The translations under genes were made by a program, and so were the position numbers. A stretch of 64,000 nt of DNA from Pseudomonadota bacterium (GTDB taxonomy: Bacteria; Myxococcota_A; UBA796; UBA9615): the NCBI GenBank assembly GCA_024229515.1, contig JAAESI010000225.1, forward strand, positions 1-64,000. Direction: 5' to 3'. The notes under the pieces were generated by a model. That model saw nothing but the letters and a program-made list of their open reading frames with translations. It was not told the origin of the DNA and did not search any database. This document shows positions 19,274-27,272 of the stretch, one piece after another (the first letter of the stretch is position 1; each line of letters opens with the position of its first letter).

Positions 19274-19689
19274 TGGCGTTGCGCATCGACAAGGACCAAC
19301 TCGCCCGCCTCCACGCCCACGCCGAGGAGGGCTACCCGCACGAGGTCTGCGGCATCCTCGCGGGCTCCCGGGCGTCCTGGGAGGTGACCGAGGTCGTGGC
19401 CCTCGTCAACGAGCGGGCCGACTCCGCCCACAACCGATACAAGGTCTCCGGCCTGACCCTGATGCGCGCCGAGCAAGCCCTCGAGGCGCGCGGGTTGGAG
19501 GTCGTCGGCTACTACCACTCGCACCCCGACCATCCTTCGCAGTACAGCGAATTCGACCGCGACCACGCCCTGCCGAACATGAGCTACCCGATCGTGTCGG
19601 TGCAGGAGGGCAGCGTCGCCACCACCCAGTCCTGGCGGCTCCGCGACGACCGCTCCGCGATGGACGAAGAAGCTCTCGAACTCATCTGA
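19273..19689 (+). CDS. mec: JAMM/MPN+ metallopeptidase (Mec-like)
   Basis: 138 residues covering one JAB/MPN domain. The zinc ligands and catalytic residues are all visible: Glu24 (HEVCGIL), then HSHPDHPSQYSEFD with His82, His84, Ser92 and Asp95. In Mycobacterium, Mec hydrolyses the CysO-cysteine adduct to release cysteine. In other systems JAMM peptidases trim residues after the Gly-Gly of ubiquitin-like carriers. Because the adjacent carrier ends Gly-Gly-Arg, both roles are plausible here. The start ATG overlaps the upstream stop by one base. The sulfur-carrier gene follows after 11 bp. Confidence 0.92.
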   Translation: MALRIDKDQLARLHAHAEEGYPHEVCGILAGSRASWEVTEVVALVNERADSAHNRYKVSGLTLMRAEQALEARGLEVVGYYHSHPDHPSQYSEFDRDHALPNMSYPIVSVQEGSVATTQSWRLRDDRSAMDEEALELI

Positions 19690-19700
19690 GGAACCCGAAC

Positions 19701-19979
19701 ATGTCCGTGACCATCCAGATCCCCACCGCCCTGCGCGCCTACTCCGACGGCCAGGGTGCCGTCGACGTCAGCGGCTCCACCGTCGGCGAGGCGCTGAACG
19801 CGCTGACTTCGCAGCATACTGGGCTCGCCAACCACCTGCGCACGGCCGAGGGCAAGCTCCGCTCGTTCGTAAACGTCTACTTGAACGACGAGGACATCCG
19901 GTACCTGGACAAGGAGGGGACGGCGGTCAACGACGGCGACACCCTGACGATCGTCCCGTCGATCGCGGGCGGACGCTGA
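19701..19979 (+). CDS. cysO: ubiquitin-like sulfur carrier protein (CysO/MoaD/ThiS family)
   Basis: 92 residues with the MoaD/ThiS beta-grasp pattern (IQIPTALRAYSDG, STVGEALNAL, VNVYLNDEDIRYLD, VNDGDTLTIVPSIAGGR). The C-terminus should be a free Gly-Gly that is adenylated and thiocarboxylated. Here one Arg follows before TGA. This resembles carriers that need a JAMM peptidase to expose Gly-Gly (QbsE/QbsD is the known example), and a JAMM gene is directly upstream. The stop overlaps the start of the activating-enzyme gene (TGATG). The role is to deliver sulfur to the CysM-like enzyme. Confidence 0.92.
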   Translation: MSVTIQIPTALRAYSDGQGAVDVSGSTVGEALNALTSQHTGLANHLRTAEGKLRSFVNVYLNDEDIRYLDKEGTAVNDGDTLTIVPSIAGGR

Positions 19980-21148
19980 TGCTTCCGTCGCTCGACAACG
20001 CCGAGATCGCCCGGTACTCACGCCACCTGATCCTCCCCGAAGTGGGGATGGAGGGGCAGCGCAAGCTCAAGGGAGCCTCGGTGCTGTGCATCGGAGCGGG
20101 CGGGCTGGGCTCGCCGCTGGCGCTGTACCTCGCCGCCGCCGGGGTGGGGCGGCTGGGGCTCGTCGACTTCGACGTGGTCGACGAGTCGAACCTGCAGCGG
20201 CAGATCCTCCACGGCACCGAGTGGATCGGGAAGCCGAAGCTCGACTCGGCCCGGGCGCGGCTGCTGGACCTCAACCCGCACGTCCAGATCGACACGTACG
20301 AGGAGGCGCTGACCTCCGAGAACGCGCTCCAGATCTTCAAGGACTACGACATCGTCGCGGACGGGACGGACAACTTCCCCACGCGGTACCTCGTCAACGA
20401 CGCCTGCGTGCTGCTGGGCAAGCCGAACGTGTACGGCTCGATCTTCCGGTTCGAGGGCCAGGCGTCGGTGTTCGGCCACGGCGACGGCCCCTGCTACCGC
20501 TGCCTGTACGAGGAGCCGCCTCCGCCGGGCCTCGTCCCGTCGTGCGCCGAGGGCGGCGTGCTGGGCATCCTCCCCGGGATCATCGGGGTCATCCAGGCCA
20601 CCGAGGTGGTCAAGATCATCCTCGGCAAGGGCACGACCCTGGCCGGCCGGCTGATGCTCTACGACGCGCTGAACATGAGCTTCCGCGAGCTGAAGCTGCG
20701 CAAGAACCCCGACTGCGTGATCTGCGGTCCGAACCCGACGGTGACCGAGCTCATCGACTACGAGGAGTTCTGCAGCGTGCCGGGCGACGGACCCGCCGGC
20801 GACGCGGACCCCAAGCCGGACCTGTTCACGGACCTGACGGTGGGCGACATCAAGGCCCGGATGGACGGAGGCTGGGCCCCGTTCGTGCTGGACGTGCGCA
20901 AGCCCCACGAGTCGGACATCGTCGCGTTCGACTTCGCCGATCTGCTGCGCGCCCACGAAGACGTGGTCGGCGGGAACCACGCCGGGGTCCCGAAGGATCG
21001 CGACGTGCTCGTGCACTGCAAGATGGGCGGCCGCAGCGCCAAGGCGGCGCAGGCGTTGGCCGAGGCGGGCTACGGCTCCGTCTACAACATGGCCGGCGGC
21101 ATCACCGGCTGGGCCAAGCAGATCGACCCGAGCCTGCCGACCTACTGA
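19979..21148 (+). CDS. moeZ: E1-like adenylyltransferase/rhodanese fusion (MoeZ/MoeB type)
   Basis: 389 residues. The N-terminal ThiF/MoeB domain (about 1-255) has the ATP loop GAGGLGSPLALYLAAAGVG, the adenylation-site region DNFPTRYLVND, and zinc cysteines CYRC and CVIC. A C-terminal rhodanese domain (about 285-385) has the active-site loop HCKMGGRSA with Cys347. The enzyme should adenylate the carrier C-terminus and pass on rhodanese-bound sulfur to form the thiocarboxylate. Its position right after the carrier gene (1-base overlap) supports that partnership. It may also serve molybdopterin or thiamin carriers, but none is encoded in this window. Confidence 0.94.
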   Translation: MLPSLDNAEIARYSRHLILPEVGMEGQRKLKGASVLCIGAGGLGSPLALYLAAAGVGRLGLVDFDVVDESNLQRQILHGTEWIGKPKLDSARARLLDLNPHVQIDTYEEALTSENALQIFKDYDIVADGTDNFPTRYLVNDACVLLGKPNVYGSIFRFEGQASVFGHGDGPCYRCLYEEPPPPGLVPSCAEGGVLGILPGIIGVIQATEVVKIILGKGTTLAGRLMLYDALNMSFRELKLRKNPDCVICGPNPTVTELIDYEEFCSVPGDGPAGDADPKPDLFTDLTVGDIKARMDGGWAPFVLDVRKPHESDIVAFDFADLLRAHEDVVGGNHAGVPKDRDVLVHCKMGGRSAKAAQALAEAGYGSVYNMAGGITGWAKQIDPSLPTY

Positions 21149-21152
21149 GCCT

Positions 21153-21602
21153 GTGCCCAAGCTCCACCGACCCGGCGGACCGACCCGCGGCGAGCTGGTG
21201 GAGATCGAGCCCACCGACGACGGTCTGAAGGTCGTCGGCGAGGAGCTGGAACTCCCCTGGAAAGGGCTCACCCCCCGGATCGGCGGCTGGGAAGACGCCT
21301 GGATCATCCTGGAGACACCGGACCAGCCGGGGCTGGCGCTGTGGGTCGAGCCCGACTTCGTGTTCGAGGAGCTGGCCGAGCACCGAGACCGCTTCCCCGA
21401 CGCGTTCGGGGAGCGCTGCGACGAGCTCGCCGAGGACTACCGCCGGCGCGGGATCTTCCGCTTCCTGGGGCACGCGCTCACGCGCTCGATCCGCTACGGC
21501 CTGCTGCTCGTGACGATGGCCCTGATCGTGGGACTGATCGGCGGCGTGGTCTGGTTCGTGTGGAAGAGCGGAGTCATCGAGGCCTTCTTCGAGGCGCTGT
21601 GA
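21153..21602 (+). CDS. small single-pass membrane protein of unknown function
   Basis: 149 residues from GTG 21153, 4 bp after the MoeZ-like gene and therefore probably in its operon. It has a soluble N-terminal domain (about 1-105) with a WVEPDFVFEELAEH segment. A basic stretch and one membrane helix follow (about 116-140, LLLVTMALIVGLIGGVVWFVW), then a short tail. No family is recognised and no Cys is present, so a direct sulfur-relay role is unlikely. Confidence 0.7.
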   Translation: MPKLHRPGGPTRGELVEIEPTDDGLKVVGEELELPWKGLTPRIGGWEDAWIILETPDQPGLALWVEPDFVFEELAEHRDRFPDAFGERCDELAEDYRRRGIFRFLGHALTRSIRYGLLLVTMALIVGLIGGVVWFVWKSGVIEAFFEAL

Positions 21603-21671
21603 TCTCGGACCGCGGCGGCGCTGGTGAGCCGACGCGGATGAGAGCAATTCGTCCACGACGCCAGCGGCGCT

Positions 21672-21863
21672 CTAGATGGAGCAGCTCATGTCTTCGCCGC
21701 AGCACATCGGCGACTTGATCTTGCCGTGGCCCTCGGGGCACTTGCTGACCTGAACCGAGGAGCCGTCGGGCTTGTCGATGCTGTCGTTCACGAGGGGCTT
21801 GTCGCACTTGGCACAGGTGGCGTTGACCGCCATTCCACACTTCTCGCAGCTGTACGTCGCCAT
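21672..21863 (-). CDS. small Cys-rich zinc-ribbon-like protein
   Basis: 63 residues containing CEKC near the N-terminus, CAKC at about residue 17 and CCGEDMSC near the C-terminus, which is enough for one or two zinc knuckles. There is no signal peptide. The fold recalls small rubredoxin- or zinc-ribbon-type proteins of uncertain function. AGAGAG lies about 6 bases upstream of ATG 21863. It faces the cysteine operon tail to tail across 69 bp, in which I see no clear terminator. Confidence 0.75.
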   Translation of the reverse strand: MATYSCEKCGMAVNATCAKCDKPLVNDSIDKPDGSSVQVSKCPEGHGKIKSPMCCGEDMSCSI

Positions 21864-21917
21864 GGAATCTCTCTCCCAAATAGGTTGGTCGAGGAGCGTA
21901 CCAGCAGTGGTGTCCGG

Positions 21918-23075
21918 TCAGCCCGCCTCGGGATCGATCACCGAGAAGGTGGCGCTCTGCAGCTCCACTTCGGCGGCCAGCTCGTTCGGGGTGTACCAGA
22001 GCTGCCCGTTGGGGTTCATCACGAGGAAGCGGTACTCGCCCGTCACCTCGGTGCCGCTGGCGATGATCTCTTCAATCGGCGCCAGAATCAGCGGCTCGCT
22101 CTGCACGATCACCAGGTCCGGGATGACCAGCTTGAGGGTCTCCCGGAGGATCACCGTCTCGCCGTCGAGCGGTACGCCCAACAGCTCCGCCTGATCCAGC
22201 AGGTTGTTGTCCTCGTCCAGCGGCGCGAAGGGGTTGTAGGGGAGCACCACCGCCGGCATCACGACCCGGGGATCGGACTCCGTCAGCTTCGTCGGATTGT
22301 CGGGGTCCAACCGGAACAGCAGCACCCGCGGCCAGTCCACGTCGGGGAGGCCGTCGCCGTTGTCGTCGTCCGGGGTGCCGTTGCCGTCCTCGTCGGTTCC
22401 GAGGATGACCTTGAAGATCGGGGCCTCCGCCTCGACCAGCGAACTGGTCACCGAGGCGGTGTTGATGTCGAGGAAGTTCCGCTGGAGCTCTTCGGCGTCG
22501 TGGTCCAGCTCCAGGCTCGGCCAGATCGGATCGGCCTCGGCTGCGCTGTCGTCATCGTCCCCGGCCGCTTCGTTGGGCAGCGCGAACGACGGACGGTCGT
22601 GGGTCTCGACTGTCTCGGCTTCCAGCTCGACGTCGGTGATGGGCTCGATCCAGTCGCCATCGGCGGAGCCGGTCAGGACCGTTACGAACCCCATCGTCAC
22701 GTCGTCCTGGGTCGGCTGACCGGTGACGGCGAAGGCGTAGTGGAAGTTGCGATCCCGGTCGATGAAGCCGCCCAGGATGGAGCAGGTGTCGGGCGGGACC
22801 GCCGGGAACGTGAACGGGGCCATGCCGTTGACGAACGCGGTCTCGGGAAGGACGAGGAAGTCCACCGGACGGCCTGAGCCGATGGGCGGCGGCGGGTCGT
22901 CGCAGGAGTAGCGGAACAGCACCGCGGGACCGTAGGGGTAGCCCTGGTCGACTCCGACCGAGACCGTGCCGTCGATCCGGGTCGCGGGCACGGCCGCGTC
23001 GTCCGACGGCGCCACCTCCACGTCGCAAGCGACGAGGGCGAGCACCGAGAGCAGGCAGAGGAGCTTGTTCATCAT
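21918..23075 (-). CDS. lipoprotein of unknown function
   Basis: 385 residues with a lipoprotein signal ending VLALVAC and acidic residues soon after the Cys (DVEVAPSDDA). The mature part is beta-rich and Asp-rich and contains one GDDDDSAA tag and a DGNGTPDDDNGDG loop like Ca2+-binding thrombospondin type-3 repeats. GAGGAG adjoins ATG 23081, so ATG 23075 at 6-base spacing is preferred. It lies 11 bp downstream of the TonB-dependent receptor gene and is probably a surface partner or substrate-binding lipoprotein for it. No family is recognised. Confidence 0.8.
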   Translation of the reverse strand: MMNKLLCLLSVLALVACDVEVAPSDDAAVPATRIDGTVSVGVDQGYPYGPAVLFRYSCDDPPPPIGSGRPVDFLVLPETAFVNGMAPFTFPAVPPDTCSILGGFIDRDRNFHYAFAVTGQPTQDDVTMGFVTVLTGSADGDWIEPITDVELEAETVETHDRPSFALPNEAAGDDDDSAAEADPIWPSLELDHDAEELQRNFLDINTASVTSSLVEAEAPIFKVILGTDEDGNGTPDDDNGDGLPDVDWPRVLLFRLDPDNPTKLTESDPRVVMPAVVLPYNPFAPLDEDNNLLDQAELLGVPLDGETVILRETLKLVIPDLVIVQSEPLILAPIEEIIASGTEVTGEYRFLVMNPNGQLWYTPNELAAEVELQSATFSVIDPEAG

Positions 23076-23085
23076 CGTCATCTCC

Positions 23086-25611
23086 TCAGAACCGGTAGGT
23101 GGCGGAGCCGAGCACGCGGGCGCCGACCCGGGTGGCGAGGCAGTGTTCGCGGTGACCGCCGTTGAAGAAGCCGCCGATGTTGAAGCCGGTGACGCCGAAC
23201 TCCAGCTTGTCGTTCAACAGCCGCTGGCCCACGCGGGCCGAGACCATCGCGTACTCGTCGGACTCGCAGTCCACGAAGATGGCCGCGCCGGTGGAGGTGT
23301 CGAAGCTGCGCTCCGGGATGTTGACGGCGCTGACCACGTTGACGTCGACGTTGACGTCCAGCCCGATGGGCGACCGGTAGGAGGCGCCGACGAACAGCGT
23401 GTGCATCGGATGACGCTGGTCGCGGAAGTCGTCAGCCCCGGCGTCCCGCAGTCCCTGGTCGATGTAGTAGGCGAAGGAGTACGCGGCCCGCAGGTCGAGG
23501 CCGTCGACCGGGAACGCGTGCACGCTGGCCTCGCCGCCGATCCCGTGGAAGACGTCCTCGGCGTTGGTGAACTCCGAGTCGCCGGTGATGAACGTGGTGT
23601 CCACCAACGGCCCCGCAGCCTCCTCCGAGGTGATGTTGCCCAGCGCGATCAAGTTGCTCGTGCGGCCGTACCAGCCCTCCAACTCGAAGGCGACGAAGTC
23701 GCTGTCGGCGAACGTGTAGCCGAGCTCGACGGAGAAGATGTTCTCCGGATCCAGGTCCGTGCTGCCCTTGGACTGGATGCCGACGCCCGTGACCACCCCC
23801 GAGGGGATGACCAGGTCCAGGTAGGACTCGGTGAAGGTCGGCGTGCGGAACGCGGTACCCGCCGACAGGCGAATGGCCTGCCCGGGGGTCGGCTTGACCA
23901 GGATGGCGGCCCGCGGCGAGGGGGTGAACCCGACCAGCGGGTGCTGGTCGAACCGGAACGCCGCCACCACCGCGAACTGCGGCACGAACGTCACACGGTC
24001 CTCGACGAAGCCGTGCAGGTGCTGCTCGACGTGGGGCTCGTCCAGGAAGTTCCAGTCGATGGTCTTGAGGCGGTAGCCGGCGCCGACCGCGAGGTCGTGG
24101 GAGACCGGACCCGTGAGGGCGCGACCCGAGTAGATCGCTTCCACATCGATGACGTTCGCCGTCGGGCGGGTGGCCAGCGAGATGGGCGTACCGTTCTGGA
24201 CCCAGGTCTGGTCCGCGACGGCGTTCATGTGGTTCCAGAAGGCCCGGATTCCGAGGCCGCCGAACTGCGCGTCGAAACGCACGTCGCTGAACAGCCCGCG
24301 CATCCAGAAGTTGCGGAACACGCCGATGGCCATGAACTCGTCGTACGAGTACGCGAGGCCGCCGGTGAGGCCGAGCGAGACGTTCGGCGTGGGGGTGAGC
24401 CGCACGTGGGCGTTGGCGCGGAGGGCGCGCACGGCCAACTCGACGTCGTCGGTGGTGGCGATGATGTCGGCTCGGTCGCCGTACTCCAGCTCGAACCGCC
24501 GCGTCTGCTCGTACCCCATCGAGCCGCCGTAGCGGAGGATGCCCTTGCGGCCGCCGAAGCGGGCGTTGCCCATGATCGTCTCGCCGCTGCCGGCGGTGAT
24601 GTGGATCTGGCCCCCGAACTCGTCGACCTGCTCCTTCTTCGTGATGATGTTCACGACTCCACCGAACGCGTTGGCGCCGTACAGGGTCGAGTTCGGACCG
24701 CGGATTACCTCGATCCGCTCCACATCCTGGATGTCGATGCTGAGGGTGCGGAAGAAGGTGCCGCCGAGGAAGTCGAGGTAGGCCGACCGGCCGTCCACGA
24801 GCACTAGGAGCTTGTTGCTGATCCGCTGGTTGAACCCGCGCATCGCGAGGTTCGCGTTGCCCGCCCCCATCGTCAGGATCGACATGCCTGGCACGCGTCG
24901 AAGCAGGTCCGGGATGTTGGTCGCACCGGACAGGCGAATCTCTTCCGCCGTGATGATCGTGGTGGCCACCGGAGCGTCGACGGGCGCGCTGCTGTTGCGC
25001 GACGCGGAGACGACGACCTCGTCGTAGATGTCGCCGGACTTGCTCTCCAGGGCCCCCGCGTCGATGACCTCGTCGGTCGGTGCGGAGGGGACCTCGTTCT
25101 TGCCTTCGAGCCGGTCGGCGAGCTGCTCGAGCCGGTTCAGGAGCGCGTCGACTTCGGGCCCGGCGGCGATGGTTGTCGTGCCGGTCGAGGGTGTCCCCGT
25201 GCTCGGGGTGCCCGTGCCGGTGTCCGGTCCCGTGGCTCCCACCGCGGGTCCGGTCGCCTCCTCCGCCTGCATCTCCAGCAGCGCCATGAGCCGCTCCACG
25301 GCGGCGCCGTCGGCGGGGTCGCTGGAGAGGTAGTGCTCGAACGCCGACATCGCCTCGGGGTACATGCCGGCGTCAGCGTACCCAAACCCGATGTTGTAGA
25401 GCACGTTGGGGTGAGGCAGCAGCGAGTACGCCTTCTCCAACAGCGCAATGCCTTCGAGGTGGTTCCCATCGGAGATCAGCTGCATGCCGGTCTTGAATGC
25501 GCGGCGCGCATCATCCCGGGCATCAGCGTGGGCAGGCGTCGCGTGCAGCAGAAACATGCACCCGACAAGGCTGGCCGCCAACGCGACCGAGCGGGCTCGG
25601 ATTGAGTTCAT
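23086..25611 (-). CDS. TonB-dependent outer-membrane receptor with N-terminal TPR domain
   Basis: 841 residues. A signal peptide ends near HATPAHA. Next come TPR-like helices (about 30-115, ARRAFKTGMQLISDGNHLEGIALLEKAY), a Thr/Pro linker, a TonB plug (about 215-320; IRLSGATNIPDLLRRVPGM, IEVIRGPNSTLYGANAFGGVVNIIT) and a 22-strand-type barrel ending in Phe (SATYRF), as outer-membrane barrels do. The periplasmic TPR extension ahead of the plug is unusual. The ligand is unknown: there is no siderophore or B12 gene nearby, only the lipoprotein directly downstream. ATG 25611 is chosen over GTG 25614 by spacing from AGGGGG. Confidence 0.92.
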   Translation of the reverse strand: MNSIRARSVALAASLVGCMFLLHATPAHADARDDARRAFKTGMQLISDGNHLEGIALLEKAYSLLPHPNVLYNIGFGYADAGMYPEAMSAFEHYLSSDPADGAAVERLMALLEMQAEEATGPAVGATGPDTGTGTPSTGTPSTGTTTIAAGPEVDALLNRLEQLADRLEGKNEVPSAPTDEVIDAGALESKSGDIYDEVVVSASRNSSAPVDAPVATTIITAEEIRLSGATNIPDLLRRVPGMSILTMGAGNANLAMRGFNQRISNKLLVLVDGRSAYLDFLGGTFFRTLSIDIQDVERIEVIRGPNSTLYGANAFGGVVNIITKKEQVDEFGGQIHITAGSGETIMGNARFGGRKGILRYGGSMGYEQTRRFELEYGDRADIIATTDDVELAVRALRANAHVRLTPTPNVSLGLTGGLAYSYDEFMAIGVFRNFWMRGLFSDVRFDAQFGGLGIRAFWNHMNAVADQTWVQNGTPISLATRPTANVIDVEAIYSGRALTGPVSHDLAVGAGYRLKTIDWNFLDEPHVEQHLHGFVEDRVTFVPQFAVVAAFRFDQHPLVGFTPSPRAAILVKPTPGQAIRLSAGTAFRTPTFTESYLDLVIPSGVVTGVGIQSKGSTDLDPENIFSVELGYTFADSDFVAFELEGWYGRTSNLIALGNITSEEAAGPLVDTTFITGDSEFTNAEDVFHGIGGEASVHAFPVDGLDLRAAYSFAYYIDQGLRDAGADDFRDQRHPMHTLFVGASYRSPIGLDVNVDVNVVSAVNIPERSFDTSTGAAIFVDCESDEYAMVSARVGQRLLNDKLEFGVTGFNIGGFFNGGHREHCLATRVGARVLGSATYRF

Positions 25612-25656
25612 CACACCCCCTATCGATGGTCGACCGGGACGATCCTTACCGACTCA

Positions 25657-27234
25657 CTAGTACGGATTGTCCTTGTAGCCGACCGGCAGCTCCGGCTCGT
25701 CTTCATCCTGCTTCGGCGCGGGGGTCGGGTCGTCCTTGGAGGACGGCTCGGTCCGCGGAGGCTTCTTCGCAACGGTCTTGGCGTCCGCCGGCGGGTTCCG
25801 TACCGGCGGCCGCGCCTTCGGGGCGGGGGTCGGCTCGGGCTCGGCCACGGCCGCGGCGGTCGCGGGTTCGGGGGGCGCGTCGGGCTCGCCCGCGGGCAGC
25901 TCCGGATCGGCGGCCGCCGGGGTGGCGTCCACCGGCAGCGGGTTCAGGTTCACCGCGCCCGAGGCGGGGACCGTCATCTCGTCACCCGGATCGGGCATGA
26001 GGACCACCACGGCGACAGCCGCGATCACCAGCAGGAGCAGGACGATCGCGATCAGCGGCGCCTTGCTGCCCCCGGTCGGTTCCCTCGTCACGGTGCGCGT
26101 GACGGTCGAGCCGTCAGCCCCCGCGACGTTCACCTCGACGACGATCTTGCCGTCGCGCTTGCTCGTCGTGACCGAGGACGCGGGCGGTCCTCCGACCGGC
26201 GCGAGCGAACTCTTCGAGGCCAGCAACCGCTCGTCCGGAATCCCCGGTGAGGAGGTCTCGCTGAGCTCCAGATCGAGGGTCTCGGTGTGCTCGTCGCCGA
26301 AGTACGCGCCGACCTCGCGGAGGGTCGCCAGCAGGTCGGCCATCGTCTGGTAGCGGTTCGCCTGGTCCTTCTCAAGGCACCGCATCACCAGCGCTTCGAG
26401 TTCGGGCGTGGTCTGCGCCGCCGCGTTCATGCGGTACATCGGCTTGGGCTGCTCGTGCAGGTGGGCGTTGAGCACCTGCATCGGATCGCCGTCGAACGGG
26501 GGCGTGCCCGTCAGCATCGTGTAGAGCAGAATCCCGACCGCGTAGATGTCGGCGCGGTGGTCCACGACGGCGTTGCGGTCCAGCGATTCGGGCGAGGTGT
26601 AGCGCGGTGAGCCGAGGAACTTGCCCGCCAGCGTGATGTCGGAGGCCTCGCCCCGGAACTTCACGAGGCCGAAGTCCAGCACCTTCACGAAGTCGACGTC
26701 CTCGTCCCGCTCGATCAGCAGCACGTTCGCCGGCTTCAGATCCCGGTGGATGATCCCCTTGGCGTGAGCCTCTCGCAGGCTCTTGCAGACCTGCTTGGCG
26801 ACGTGGATCGCCCGCTGCGCGCTGAAGACCCCCTCGTGGGCGAGCGACGTCCGCACGTCCGTCCCCTCGAGGAACTCCATGACGATGTACAGGTGCCCCT
26901 CTTCGGCCTGGCCGAAGTCGTAGATCGTGATCGTGTTGGGGTGCTGCAACCGCGCCGCCGCGGCAGCCTCGCGGAGGAACCGGGCGTCGAACTTCGGATC
27001 GTCCTCGATGCTCTCGGGGGGCTTGAGGATCTTGAGGGCGACGAGCCGGTCCAGCGGCGCCTGGCGGGCCAGGAACACCTCTCCCATGCCGCCGCGCCCG
27101 ACTCGGCGCTCGACCGTGTATCTCCCGGCGAATTGCTCGCCGGGCTTCGGCATCGGAGGGGGGTCTGCAAGCTGCGGTTTGATGAACTTCCCGCTCAGCA
27201 GCCCCTCGATGCTCTTGGTTCCGTCGTCGGGCAA
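25657..27234 (-). CDS. membrane-anchored Ser/Thr protein kinase with Pro-rich extracytoplasmic tail
   Basis: About 525 residues. The kinase domain (about 38-300) has the G-loop VGRGGMGEV, VALKILK, HRDLKPANV, DFGLVKF and SPRYTSPES, and is complete. A linker follows, then one membrane helix (about 395-415, PLIAIVLLLLVIAAVAVVVL) and a ~110-residue Pro/Ala/Glu-rich extracytoplasmic tail, like PknB-type receptors without PASTA domains. TTG 27234 is a tentative start: the frame is open further upstream, but an earlier start would overlap the radical-SAM gene stop at 27273. Confidence 0.87.
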   Translation of the reverse strand: MPDDGTKSIEGLLSGKFIKPQLADPPPMPKPGEQFAGRYTVERRVGRGGMGEVFLARQAPLDRLVALKILKPPESIEDDPKFDARFLREAAAAARLQHPNTITIYDFGQAEEGHLYIVMEFLEGTDVRTSLAHEGVFSAQRAIHVAKQVCKSLREAHAKGIIHRDLKPANVLLIERDEDVDFVKVLDFGLVKFRGEASDITLAGKFLGSPRYTSPESLDRNAVVDHRADIYAVGILLYTMLTGTPPFDGDPMQVLNAHLHEQPKPMYRMNAAAQTTPELEALVMRCLEKDQANRYQTMADLLATLREVGAYFGDEHTETLDLELSETSSPGIPDERLLASKSSLAPVGGPPASSVTTSKRDGKIVVEVNVAGADGSTVTRTVTREPTGGSKAPLIAIVLLLLVIAAVAVVVLMPDPGDEMTVPASGAVNLNPLPVDATPAAADPELPAGEPDAPPEPATAAAVAEPEPTPAPKARPPVRNPPADAKTVAKKPPRTEPSSKDDPTPAPKQDEDEPELPVGYKDNPY

Positions 27235-27272
27235 AACCTGGTCAGCCCCCTCATGGCAGTCCAGCGCGAAGT

